Made by a program: the position numbers and the translations under genes. Shown one piece after another: positions 1-6,375 of a stretch of DNA of 6,470 nucleotides. The DNA comes from an uncultured Hyphomicrobiales bacterium. GTDB taxonomy: Bacteria > Pseudomonadota > Alphaproteobacteria > Rhizobiales > Beijerinckiaceae. Position 1 is the stretch's first letter. Each line of letters begins with the position of its first letter. A model generated the notes under the pieces. That model saw only the letters and a program-made list of their open reading frames with translations, did not search any database and had not been told where the DNA came from. The stretch spans positions 1 to 6,470 of the forward strand of contig CAIZGQ010000118.1 of assembly GCA_903932565.1 (NCBI GenBank). The letters are read 5' to 3'.

Positions 1-128
1 CAGTGGTAGTTAATGTGGTGACTCAGGAAGAGTTTGCCAAGTGGCTGGCTAGCAAAAAACAACCGGCAACTACACCTGTTGCGGCGGTAGAGTCCGTGGC
101 CACAACCGTGCTTGCCAAAGCGCAGTAA
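1..128 (+). CDS. ctaC: cytochrome c oxidase subunit II, C-terminal end (partial)
   Basis: Reading frame 3 (first full codon at base 3) is open for 41 codons to TAA at 126-128. The peptide begins VVVNVVTQEEFAKWLASKK and ends in an Ala/Thr/Val-rich tail of about 22 residues. A run of the form V-x-E-E-F-x-x-W directly before the C-terminus is typical of bacterial subunit II, just after the CuA cupredoxin domain, which would lie upstream of the window. Subunit II takes electrons from cytochrome c through the binuclear CuA site on the periplasmic side and passes them to heme a in subunit I. The call relies on this short motif and on the position 40 bases before subunit I; none of the CuA ligands are visible here. 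The low-complexity tail is probably a flexible periplasmic extension. Confidence 0.85.
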   Translation, partial: VVVNVVTQEEFAKWLASKKQPATTPVAAVESVATTVLAKAQ

Positions 129-157
129 CAGATCAAGATTTAAAGAAATTCAGAAAA

Positions 158-162
158 AGGAG
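158..162 (+). promoter_or_regulatory. ribosome binding site deciding the ctaD start
   Basis: AGGAG lies six bases before the ATG at 169. It supports that ATG over a TTG at 112, which is in the same frame but overlaps the end of ctaC and would add a basic 19-residue extension unlike the family. Confidence 0.75.
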
Positions 163-168
163 TTGGCA

Positions 169-1842
169 ATGGCACACGAAATGGCGCCTGGCCTGCCGGT
201 CAGTGAGTCCCACGACGGGCACTACAAGGGTGGATGGGTTCGCTGGTTGGAAACTACCAACCACAAGGACATCGGGACGATCTATCTGATCTTCGCGATT
301 TTTGCGGGTATCATTGGTGGTGCATTGTCCATCGCCATGCGCATGGAACTGGCACACCCGGGCATCGGTATCTTCCCGTCCATTTCTGCCGTTCTGGCGG
401 GCGATGGCTCGATTGATGCTGCAAAGAACATGTACAATGTGTTCATCACGGCGCACGGCGTCATCATGATCTTTTTCATGGTCATGCCGGCGCTGATCGG
501 CGGCTTTGGCAACTGGTTTGTGCCGCTGATGATTGGTGCGCCGGATATGGCGTTCCCGCGCATGAACAACATCTCCTTCTGGCTCCTGCCCTTCTCCTTC
601 ATCCTGCTGCTCACATCAGGTTTCATGGAAGGTGCGCCTGGCATGAAGGGCTTTGGCGGTGGTTGGGTGATGTATCCGCCGCTGTCATCCAACACCGGCC
701 ATCCCGGCCCGGCCATGGATTTCGTGATTTTGTCGCTGCATCTGGCGGGTGTGTCGTCGATCCTGGGGGCGATCAACTTCATCACCACGATCTTCAACAT
801 GCGTGCGCCGGGCATGACGCTGCACAAGATGCCGCTGTTTGCCTGGTCCGTGTTGATCACAGCCTTCCTGCTGGTTCTGTCGCTGCCGGTTCTGGCGGGC
901 GCAATCACCATGCTGCTGACCGATCGTAACTTCGGCACGACGTTCTTTGATCCGGCTGGCGGTGGTGACCCGATCCTGTTCCAGCATCTGTTCTGGTTCT
1001 TCGGGCATCCGGAAGTTTACATCCTCATCCTGCCTGGCTTTGGCATCATCAGCCACATCATCTCGACCTTCTCGCGCAAGCCGATCTTCGGTTATCTCGG
1101 GATGGCCTATGCGATGGTGGCGATCGGCGTCGTCGGCTTCGTCGTGTGGGCTCACCACATGTACACCGTCGGCCTGTCGCTCAACACGCAGCGCTACTTC
1201 GTGTTCGCCACGATGGTGATTGCGGTGCCCACCGGCGTGAAGATCTTCTCGTGGATCGCAACCATGTGGGGCGGATCGATCTCGTTCCGCACCCCCATGG
1301 TCTGGGCCATCGGCTTCATCTTCCTGTTCACCGTGGGTGGTGTGACAGGTGTGGTGCTCGCCAACGCTGGTATCGACCGCGCGCTCCATGAAACCTATTA
1401 CGTCGTGGCCCACTTCCACTACGTGCTGTCTCTGGGTGCCGTGTTCGCGCTGTTTGCGGGCTTCTACTACTGGTTCCCGAAGATGACGGGCTACATGTAC
1501 AACGAGACACTTGGAAAGCTGCATTTCTGGGTGATGTTCGTCGGCGTGAACCTGACCTTCTTCCCGCAGCACTTCCTCGGCCTTGCCGGCATGCCGCGTC
1601 GCTACATCGACTATCCGGATGCCTATGCGTTGTGGAACCTGGTGTCGTCCTACGGCTCGTATCTTTCGAGCGCTGGCGTGGTGCTGTTTCTTTACATCAT
1701 CTACGACGCCTTCTCTCGCAAGCAGCTGGCTGGTGACAATCCATGGGGTGTCGGTGCGACAACGCTGGAGTGGACCTTGTCCTCGCCGCCGCCGTTCCAC
1801 CAGTACGAGACCCTGCCGCGTATCACCGGCTCGGATCACTAA
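169..1842 (+). CDS. ctaD: cytochrome c oxidase subunit I (aa3 type)
   Basis: Catalytic subunit of the inner-membrane aa3 oxidase: it reduces O2 to water and pumps protons. The 557-residue length and about 12 hydrophobic segments are normal for the family. Visible ligands, numbered from the ATG at 169: His96 and His417 for heme a, His415 for heme a3, and His280, His329 and His330 for CuB, with Tyr284 in HPEVY as the cross-linked tyrosine. D-channel residues Asp126, Asn133 and Glu282 and K-channel residues Thr355 and Lys358 are present, as is the Arg477-Arg478 pair that contacts heme propionates. The C-terminus carries the usual TLEW-x-L-x-SPPPFHQYETLP signature. Position 408, which follows His407 and is Asp in the Paracoccus enzyme (a Mg/Mn ligand), is Glu here. 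The start at 169 is chosen for its Shine-Dalgarno sequence. It follows subunit II by 40 bases and is almost surely co-transcribed with it. Confidence 0.98.
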   Translation: MAHEMAPGLPVSESHDGHYKGGWVRWLETTNHKDIGTIYLIFAIFAGIIGGALSIAMRMELAHPGIGIFPSISAVLAGDGSIDAAKNMYNVFITAHGVIMIFFMVMPALIGGFGNWFVPLMIGAPDMAFPRMNNISFWLLPFSFILLLTSGFMEGAPGMKGFGGGWVMYPPLSSNTGHPGPAMDFVILSLHLAGVSSILGAINFITTIFNMRAPGMTLHKMPLFAWSVLITAFLLVLSLPVLAGAITMLLTDRNFGTTFFDPAGGGDPILFQHLFWFFGHPEVYILILPGFGIISHIISTFSRKPIFGYLGMAYAMVAIGVVGFVVWAHHMYTVGLSLNTQRYFVFATMVIAVPTGVKIFSWIATMWGGSISFRTPMVWAIGFIFLFTVGGVTGVVLANAGIDRALHETYYVVAHFHYVLSLGAVFALFAGFYYWFPKMTGYMYNETLGKLHFWVMFVGVNLTFFPQHFLGLAGMPRRYIDYPDAYALWNLVSSYGSYLSSAGVVLFLYIIYDAFSRKQLAGDNPWGVGATTLEWTLSSPPPFHQYETLPRITGSDH

Positions 1843-1850
1843 AAACAGTC

Positions 1851-1878
1851 CCCGGTCGCAGCTTATGCCGCGACCGGG
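1851..1878 (+). promoter_or_regulatory. strong hairpin between ctaD and ctaB
   Basis: CCCGGTCGC (1851-1859) is perfectly complementary to GCGACCGGG (1870-1878), with a 10-base loop that can add two more inner pairs. It starts eight bases after the ctaD stop. No T-run follows, so it is not a classic intrinsic terminator. It more likely protects the 3' end of the upstream message, marks a processing point or partly attenuates read-through, which would let structural subunits be made in excess of the heme O synthase. The regulatory role is inference; the stem is seen directly. Confidence 0.6.
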
Positions 1879-1938
1879 CTCCACATTGAATAGCGTTGAA
1901 TTTGGCCTGTGTTTCAGGGCCCCTGCACCAGGCGTGGC

Positions 1939-2892
1939 ATGACCTTCATCAGCAACAACGAGCCCTCCGCAGTGCTGGAGCCGCGTATCTCGCTGGCCGA
2001 GCCCGGTGATTATCTTGCGCTGTTGAAGCCGCGTGTGATGACGTTGGTAATCATCACAGCGCTTGCTGGTATTTTGATTGCGCCGGTCCCCGTGCATCCT
2101 CTGATCGGCTTTGTGTCGCTGCTGGCGATCGCCGTGGGTGCAGGCGCATCGGGCGCGCTGAACATGTGGTACGACGCGGACATTGATGCGGTCATGACGC
2201 GCACCCGCACCCGCCCCGTGCCCGCTGGCAAAGTGCTTCCCGGCGAAGCGCTGGCCTTTGGACTGACGCTGGCGTTCCTGTCGGTGGTCACGCTCGGGAT
2301 TGTCGCCAACTGGCTGGCGGCGGCGCTCCTTGCCTTTACGATTTTCTTCTACGTGGTCATCTACACCATGTGGCTGAAGCGCTGGACACCGCAGAACATC
2401 GTTATCGGCGGTGCCGCCGGCGCCCTGCCCCCGATTGTTGGCTATGCAGCCGCCACAGGCAGTGTCAGCCTTGCCAGCGTCGTCCTGTTTGCAATCATTT
2501 TTATCTGGACGCCACCGCACTTCTGGGCGCTGGCCCTCGTCAAGTCGCAGGACTATGCGACCGCCGGCGTGCCGATGATGCCCAACGTCAAGGGTGCGGA
2601 CCACACACGCCTTGAGATCCTGCTCTACAGCATTGCGCTCGCCCCTCTTGGTGTCCTGCCATGGGTCATGGGCTTTGCGACCTGGGCGTACGGCATTGTT
2701 GCCATTGTCGGTGGCGCCGCGGTTCTTGAGGCTGCCATCCGGGTCTACCGCGTCCGTGAGGGCGAGGCCGCCAACAGCGCCTCGCGCCGCCTGTTTGGCT
2801 ATTCGATCCTCTACTTGTTTGCTCTCTTCCTGGAGATCGCCGGCGAGCGCACACTTGATCTGTTCGTTAATCTTGGACTGAGGGCTTCATGA
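1939..2892 (+). CDS. ctaB: protoheme IX farnesyltransferase (heme O synthase)
   Basis: UbiA-superfamily membrane prenyltransferase that transfers a farnesyl group from farnesyl diphosphate to the vinyl group of heme B, giving heme O, the precursor of heme A for subunit I. With the ATG at 1939 the protein has 317 residues and about nine hydrophobic segments, the usual family size. The first Asp-rich prenyl-diphosphate/Mg motif is NMWYDADIDAVM (Asn75, Asp79, Asp83), followed by the conserved RTRTRPVPAGKV stretch. The WTPPHFWALAL and DYATAGVPMMPNVKG segments (residues 190-219) are diagnostic of the CtaB/CyoE branch rather than of UbiA. Start choice is moderate: a weak AGGCG precedes 1939, while an in-frame GTG at 1909 has no ribosome site and would add ten atypical residues. 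The stop overlaps the ATG of the next gene. Confidence 0.96.
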   Translation: MTFISNNEPSAVLEPRISLAEPGDYLALLKPRVMTLVIITALAGILIAPVPVHPLIGFVSLLAIAVGAGASGALNMWYDADIDAVMTRTRTRPVPAGKVLPGEALAFGLTLAFLSVVTLGIVANWLAAALLAFTIFFYVVIYTMWLKRWTPQNIVIGGAAGALPPIVGYAAATGSVSLASVVLFAIIFIWTPPHFWALALVKSQDYATAGVPMMPNVKGADHTRLEILLYSIALAPLGVLPWVMGFATWAYGIVAIVGGAAVLEAAIRVYRVREGEAANSASRRLFGYSILYLFALFLEIAGERTLDLFVNLGLRAS

Positions 2893-3062
2893 TGAATGAC
2901 CCAATCCGGATTGAGGATCGCATCACGCTCACGCCAGCGCAGATGAAAAGTCGCAAGGCTCGCAACATTGCGATTGGCATTGCTGTCGGGTTCTTTGCGC
3001 TGATTTTTTATGCCGTGACCATCGTGAAACTGGGTCCCGGCATTCTCCGGCCACCGTCCTGA
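2889..3062 (+). CDS. coxF: small single-pass membrane protein, CoxF-like oxidase assembly factor
   Basis: A 57-residue ORF fills the space between ctaB and ctaG. Its ATG at 2889 overlaps the ctaB TGA (ATGA); a second ATG at 2892 would lose one residue. TGA is at 3060-3062. The N-terminus is charged and contains LTPAQM followed by a basic KSRKARN stretch (residues 14-26). One transmembrane segment follows at about 27-46, then a short tail with KLGPGILRPP. The basic residues before the segment predict a cytoplasmic N-terminus. Rhizobiales cox clusters carry a small gene at this place that is annotated coxF. Its biochemical role is not established to my knowledge, so the assembly role is inferred from coupling to ctaB and ctaG. 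The TPxQ...RN...G pattern recalls mitochondrial COA3 (see findings). Confident as a gene, less so as to function. Confidence 0.85.
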   Translation: MMNDPIRIEDRITLTPAQMKSRKARNIAIGIAVGFFALIFYAVTIVKLGPGILRPPS

Positions 3063-3064
3063 TC

Positions 3065-3715
3065 ATGTCGACTGAGCAATCGCACACGCCACCCTCCGAC
3101 AGGGCAAATCCCTCAGAGACAACGTCCCGCCCGGCCTATGTTGAGCAGGCTGGTGCCGGTCGTCGCAACGGACTCGTTGCGGGCGCCGTTGTGGGGACAG
3201 TGGTGTTGATGCTGGGCGCGGCCTTCGCCTCGGTGCCGCTCTATCGCGCCTTCTGCCAGCTGACGGGCTACGGCGGCACGACGCAGGTCGCCAAAACAGC
3301 CCCAGCGCTGCGCGGCAAGCGGAGCCTCGTGGTGCGCTTTGATACCAACATTGGAGCTGGCCTGCCCTGGACCTTTTTGCCCGAGGTTTCGCAAGTGACC
3401 CTCCAAACGGGTGAAACCGCCACCGTATTTTTCAAGGTGAAGAACCTGGCCAAGGTTCCGGTAACCGCGCAGGCGGCGTATAATGTCAGTCCGGATCAGG
3501 CCGGAAGTTTCTTCGACAAGATCAATTGCTTTTGTTTCAACGAGCAAACTCTGGCAGCGGGTGAGAGCGTCGACATGCCTGTCGTGTTCTTCCTTGATCC
3601 GGCGCTGGAGAAGGACGAAACCATGTCCGGTGTGGATGCGGTCACCCTGTCCTACACCTTCTACCCTGTCCGCTCGCAGCCGGTGGCCGCAGCTTCGGAC
3701 AGGCCCAAGCTTTGA
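3065..3715 (+). CDS. ctaG: cytochrome c oxidase assembly protein, Cox11-type CuB chaperone
   Basis: Membrane-anchored copper chaperone that delivers copper to the CuB site of subunit I. The 216-residue protein has a polar N-terminus of about 35 residues, one transmembrane anchor at about 36-58, and then a periplasmic immunoglobulin-like domain. The Cox11 hallmarks are present: Cys64 in the FCQLTGYGGTTQ stretch just after the anchor, and the paired copper-binding Cys155 and Cys157 in CFCFNEQTL. The C-terminal segment DAVTLSYTFYPV is typical. The N-terminal tail before the anchor is Ser/Thr/Pro-rich. The ATG lies two bases after the stop of the small upstream gene with no clear Shine-Dalgarno sequence, so translation is probably coupled to it. 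No residue expected for copper transfer is missing. Confidence 0.96.
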   Translation: MSTEQSHTPPSDRANPSETTSRPAYVEQAGAGRRNGLVAGAVVGTVVLMLGAAFASVPLYRAFCQLTGYGGTTQVAKTAPALRGKRSLVVRFDTNIGAGLPWTFLPEVSQVTLQTGETATVFFKVKNLAKVPVTAQAAYNVSPDQAGSFFDKINCFCFNEQTLAAGESVDMPVVFFLDPALEKDETMSGVDAVTLSYTFYPVRSQPVAAASDRPKL

Positions 3716-3730
3716 CTTTCATGTCATCAT

Positions 3731-3777
3731 GTCTCAACGAGACGGGTGACCGATTCTGGACGTGGCCGCGAGCGGCC
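3731..3777 (+). promoter_or_regulatory. two small hairpins in the ctaG-ctaE leader
   Basis: GTCTC-AAC-GAGAC (3731-3743) and GGCCGC-GA-GCGGCC (3764-3777) are short perfect inverted repeats in the 81-base gap; the second ends ten bases before the ctaE ribosome site (GAGGGA, 3788-3793). They could affect message processing or ctaE translation. Stems this short can arise by chance in GC-rich DNA, so this is a weak call. Confidence 0.3.
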
Positions 3778-3796
3778 CAAGGGCAACGAGGGAAAC

Positions 3797-4660
3797 ATGG
3801 CTGACGGCCACGCAAAACCCAACCACGATTACCACCTTGTCGAACCGAGCCCGTGGCCGCTCGTGTCTTCCCTCAGCGCGTTCGTGCTGGCGGTGGGCGC
3901 AATCATGTTCATGAAGCATATGACCATCGGCGGCCTGAAGCTGGGTCCCTATGTGTTTGGTGCGGGTGTTCTCGCGGTTTTGTATTGCATGGCATCCTGG
4001 TGGACCGATGTGGTGCACGAGGCTGAAAACGGCGGCTTCCATACCCGCGTCGTGCAGATGAGTCATCGCTACGGCATGATCCTGTTCATCGCATCTGAAG
4101 TCATGTTCTTCGTGGCGTGGTTCTGGGCCTATTTTGATGCGAGCCTGTTTGCTGGCGAAGCGCATCAATATCTGCGCGCAGAGTTCACCAGTGGCACGTG
4201 GCCGCCCAAGGGCACGGAAGTGCTGAACCCCTGGCATCTGCCGCTGTTCAACACGCTCATCCTGCTGACGTCCGGCACAACCGTGACATGGGCGCATCAC
4301 GCCCTGCTCCACAATGATCGCGCTGGTCTCAAGCAGGGCCTGCTGCTGACAGTCTTGCTCGGCGCGCTGTTCAGCTTTGTGCAGGGGTATGAATATGCCC
4401 ATGCGCCGTTTGGCTTTGCGGGTTCGATCTACGGGTCGACGTTCTTCATGGCCACTGGTTTCCACGGCGCGCATGTGTTCATCGGCACGATCTTCCTGCT
4501 GGTTTGCCTGCTGCGCGCGCAGGCCGGCCAGTTCACACCCAAGCAGCATCTCGGCTTCGAGTTTGCGGCCTGGTACTGGCACTTCGTGGACGTGGTTTGG
4601 CTGTTCCTGTTCGCCTGCATTTATGTGTGGGGCTCATGGGGCGCTGTGATCGAAGGCTGA
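3797..4660 (+). CDS. ctaE: cytochrome c oxidase subunit III
   Basis: Third core subunit of the aa3 oxidase. It has no redox metal, binds lipid, stabilises subunit I and supports proton uptake during turnover. The 287-residue protein has seven hydrophobic segments, as in the family. Visible signatures are HDYHLVEPSPWP near the N-terminus, WWTDVVHEA (68-76), the membrane-embedded Glu101 in SEVMFF, GFHGAHVFIGT (221-231) and the C-terminal WYWHFVDVVWLFLF. The ATG at 3797 is preferred because GAGGGA sits just before it and the family begins with this polar leader. An in-frame GTG at 3746 would add 17 Arg/Gly-rich residues that do not fit the family. The gene follows ctaG after an 81-base gap and ends 39 bases before a probable terminator, so it is likely the last gene of the main transcript. 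Confidence 0.98.
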   Translation: MADGHAKPNHDYHLVEPSPWPLVSSLSAFVLAVGAIMFMKHMTIGGLKLGPYVFGAGVLAVLYCMASWWTDVVHEAENGGFHTRVVQMSHRYGMILFIASEVMFFVAWFWAYFDASLFAGEAHQYLRAEFTSGTWPPKGTEVLNPWHLPLFNTLILLTSGTTVTWAHHALLHNDRAGLKQGLLLTVLLGALFSFVQGYEYAHAPFGFAGSIYGSTFFMATGFHGAHVFIGTIFLLVCLLRAQAGQFTPKQHLGFEFAAWYWHFVDVVWLFLFACIYVWGSWGAVIEG

Positions 4661-4699
4661 GGCTTTCGCGACCGCATTTCTCAACACCAAAGTGAACCC

Positions 4700-4737
4700 A
4701 AAGGGCGGGCCGACCAACAGGATCGGGCCGCCCTTTT
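4700..4737 (+). terminator. probable intrinsic terminator after ctaE
   Basis: AAAGGGCGG (4700-4708) pairs with CCGCCCTTT (4728-4736). One G-G mismatch follows, then CCGA pairs with TCGG around a nine-base loop. The GC-rich stem ends in TTTT (4734-4737). The T-run is short and partly inside the stem, so termination may be incomplete and DUF983-SURF1 could still be reached by read-through. Confidence 0.7.
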
Positions 4738-4740
4738 CCG

Positions 4741-4772
4741 TTGACGACCCTGTCCAGGTGGCAGCATCGAAT
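4741..4772 (+). promoter_or_regulatory. possible promoter for DUF983-SURF1-DUF427
   Basis: TTGACG (4741-4746), a good -35 box, lies directly after the terminator. At the right spacing the -10 region is poor: CATCGA with 18 bases, or TCGAAT with 20. A start site here would leave a leader of only about 20 bases before the ATG at 4797. This is a low-confidence guess, supported mainly by its position between a terminator and a gene. Confidence 0.25.
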
Positions 4773-4796
4773 GTCCCTCTCCAACGCCGGTGCGCC

Positions 4797-5192
4797 ATGC
4801 CAGATTTATCGCCCCATTCAACGCCCTCGACAGAGCCGAACGCCTGGCTCTCCGGCCTCCTGTGCCGCTGCCCGCGCTGTGGAAAAGGCAAGTTGCTCAA
4901 GGGCTTTCTCAATCTGGCACCCAAATGTAATGTGTGTGGGCTGGATTATGGTTTTGCAGATGCAGGCGATGGACCGGCTGTCTTCGTCACACTGATCGGC
5001 GGCTTTCTGGTGCTTGGCGCAGCATTGTGGGTTGAGTTGCGCTACGAACCGCCGTTCTGGGTCCATCTCGTCATCTTCCTGCCGCTGACGCTTGTTGTAT
5101 GTGGTGGATTGCTGCGGCCGCTGAAAGGCATTCTGGTCGCCCTGCAATACCGAAATAAAGCTGAACAGGGTCGTCTCCACGAAGACTCCTGA
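4797..5192 (+). CDS. DUF983 family zinc-ribbon membrane protein
   Basis: A 131-residue protein with a cytoplasmic-looking N-terminus, two CxxC pairs that form a likely zinc ribbon (Cys25/Cys28 and Cys44/Cys47; an extra Cys lies at 23), the conserved stretch YGFADAGDGPAVFV (51-64), and two transmembrane segments at about 60-80 and 86-108. This arrangement is the DUF983 family, whose biochemical function is unknown to me. Members recur next to subunit III and SURF1 in alphaproteobacterial oxidase clusters, so a role in oxidase biogenesis is a fair inference. The start is uncertain. ATG at 4797 gives a typical length but has no good ribosome site. GTG at 4758 is an in-frame alternative. GTG at 4692 would put the terminator inside the coding region and is unlikely. 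The next gene starts 26 bases after the stop. Confidence 0.88.
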   Translation: MPDLSPHSTPSTEPNAWLSGLLCRCPRCGKGKLLKGFLNLAPKCNVCGLDYGFADAGDGPAVFVTLIGGFLVLGAALWVELRYEPPFWVHLVIFLPLTLVVCGGLLRPLKGILVALQYRNKAEQGRLHEDS

Positions 5193-5218
5193 ACACGCGT
5201 ATCCAGCAGGCAGAGCGC

Positions 5219-6016
5219 ATGGCGAACACCGAGCGTAAACAAGCAACAGGCTGGAAAAGCCTTATTTTGCAAATGCTTTTTGTCATTCCGGCGTTTGCCG
5301 TGCTGATCGGTCTCGGCATCTGGCAACTCGAGCGGCTGCAATGGAAAGAGGCGCTGCTTGCGCGCATTGACAGCCGCATCCACGCGACAGCGCAGCCCTT
5401 ACCGCCTGCAGCAAATTGGCCTGCCATGCAGCCCGATGAGTATGATTATCTGCATGTCACCGTCACAGGCACCTATGACCATGCGCACGAGACCGCATTG
5501 TTTCGCGCAGCCAGCGGCACCGGTGAAGCGGGTGGTAAGCCGGGCTACCAGATTCTGACGCCGCTCTTGCTTGCAGACGGGTCGGCCATCATCGTCAATC
5601 GCGGCTTCGTGCCCCTCGACTACAAGGATCCGTCGACGCGCATGGCCCGCCAAATCAAGGGCGACGTTACAATCCACGGACTATTGCGCGCACCTGAGGA
5701 TCGCAATGCGTTCACCCCACCGGATGATCCGGTCAAAAATGTCTGGTTCACGCGCGATCCTGTCGCGATCGCACGCCAGATTGGCCTTGCCCGCGTTGCA
5801 CCTTTTTCAATTGATCAGGATGCGATCGCAGTCCCGGCGAGTGCCAGGGCCGAGGGCATGCTGATGGGCGGTGCGACAGTTTTGTCGGTGCCCAACAATC
5901 ATCTGTCTTATGCTGTAACGTGGTTTGGATTGGCAGCCACATTGCTCGGCGTCTTCTATGTTTTCGCATCCCGTCGGCTTCGCGCGCAGCCGATCAATCA
6001 GGAGAAAATGTCATGA
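5219..6016 (+). CDS. surf1: SURF1 family cytochrome c oxidase assembly protein
   Basis: Inner-membrane assembly factor (Shy1/SURF1) that helps form or insert heme a in subunit I; Paracoccus and Rhodobacter relatives are linked to heme a/a3 site assembly. The 265-residue protein has the standard plan of two transmembrane helices (about 15-35 and 228-249) flanking a large periplasmic domain. Visible family motifs are LGIWQLERLQWKEALL (32-47) at the end of helix 1, the PGYQILTPLLL block (108-118), IIVNRGFVP (124-132) and NNHLSYAVTWFGLA (226-239) at the start of helix 2. Overall length is normal and no break is seen. The ATG at 5219 has only a weak ribosome site, but it places helix 1 correctly. 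The stop overlaps the next start (ATGA), which indicates co-translation. Confidence 0.95.
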   Translation: MANTERKQATGWKSLILQMLFVIPAFAVLIGLGIWQLERLQWKEALLARIDSRIHATAQPLPPAANWPAMQPDEYDYLHVTVTGTYDHAHETALFRAASGTGEAGGKPGYQILTPLLLADGSAIIVNRGFVPLDYKDPSTRMARQIKGDVTIHGLLRAPEDRNAFTPPDDPVKNVWFTRDPVAIARQIGLARVAPFSIDQDAIAVPASARAEGMLMGGATVLSVPNNHLSYAVTWFGLAATLLGVFYVFASRRLRAQPINQEKMS

Positions 6017-6354
6017 GTGCCCATATCACAATCACGCCGACCAGCGGCCGCGTTCGCGTGCTGTGGCACGGCCATGTCATTGCCGACACCACAAAGGCGC
6101 TTGATCTGAAGGAAGGCTCCTATTCCGTGACGCGTTATATCCCGCGGCAGGATGTCAACATGAGCTATCTCGAGCGCACGACGCATCAGACCACTTGCCC
6201 CTACAAGGGTGCGGCGAGTTATTTCTCGCTAGTGGCGGATGGCAAGACGGATGCAAACGCCATCTGGACTTATGAGACACCCAAGGCCGATGTGGCAGAA
6301 ATCGCCAATTATGTGGCGTTTTATCCAAACAAGGTGACAATCGAGGTCGTGTGA
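6013..6354 (+). CDS. DUF427 family protein
   Basis: A 113-residue soluble protein with no signal peptide or membrane segment. It matches the DUF427 pattern (Pfam also uses the name NTP_transf_9 for this fold; that activity is unproven). Visible features are the N-terminal RVRVLWHGHVIADT (residues 13-26), YIPRQDVNM, then TTCPYKGAASYFSL (the CPYKG hallmark, Cys62-Gly66) and the C-terminal block ending NYVAFYPNKVTIEV. The function is not known, and I do not infer a reaction. The ATG at 6013 overlaps the SURF1 stop by four bases and has AGGAG at 6000-6004, so it is expressed with SURF1. It is not a standard oxidase gene; co-location may be incidental or may hint at a redox-related role. It is likely the last gene of the transcript. 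Confidence 0.9.
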   Translation: MSAHITITPTSGRVRVLWHGHVIADTTKALDLKEGSYSVTRYIPRQDVNMSYLERTTHQTTCPYKGAASYFSLVADGKTDANAIWTYETPKADVAEIANYVAFYPNKVTIEVV

Positions 6355-6375
6355 GGGGCGGCACGGACCAGTTCA

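Noticed and set aside
112..168. TTG start of ctaD overlapping the end of ctaC
   Set aside because: There is no ribosome site, and the basic extension is not typical of subunit I; the ATG at 169 has AGGAG at good spacing.
685..2604. 639-codon open frame on the minus strand across ctaD and ctaB
   Set aside because: It is antisense to two unmistakable conserved genes. Its product is rich in Arg/His/Gln/Asp with no domain, as expected from reading the reverse strand of GC-rich codons.
3746..3796. N-terminal extension of ctaE from GTG at 3746
   Set aside because: The 17 added residues are Arg/Gly/Lys-rich and unlike subunit III, while the ATG at 3797 has GAGGGA directly upstream.
3721..3804. 27-codon ATG frame between ctaG and ctaE that ends just inside the ctaE start
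   Set aside because: It would allow translational coupling, but no ribosome site precedes it and the peptide shows no features. ctaE has its own good Shine-Dalgarno sequence.
3734..4582. 282-codon minus-strand open frame opposite ctaE
   Set aside because: It is a shadow of subunit III, with a low-complexity charged translation and no recognisable motif.
4692..4796. N-terminal extension of the DUF983 gene from GTG at 4692
   Set aside because: It would translate through the terminator hairpin and adds 35 residues outside the family pattern.
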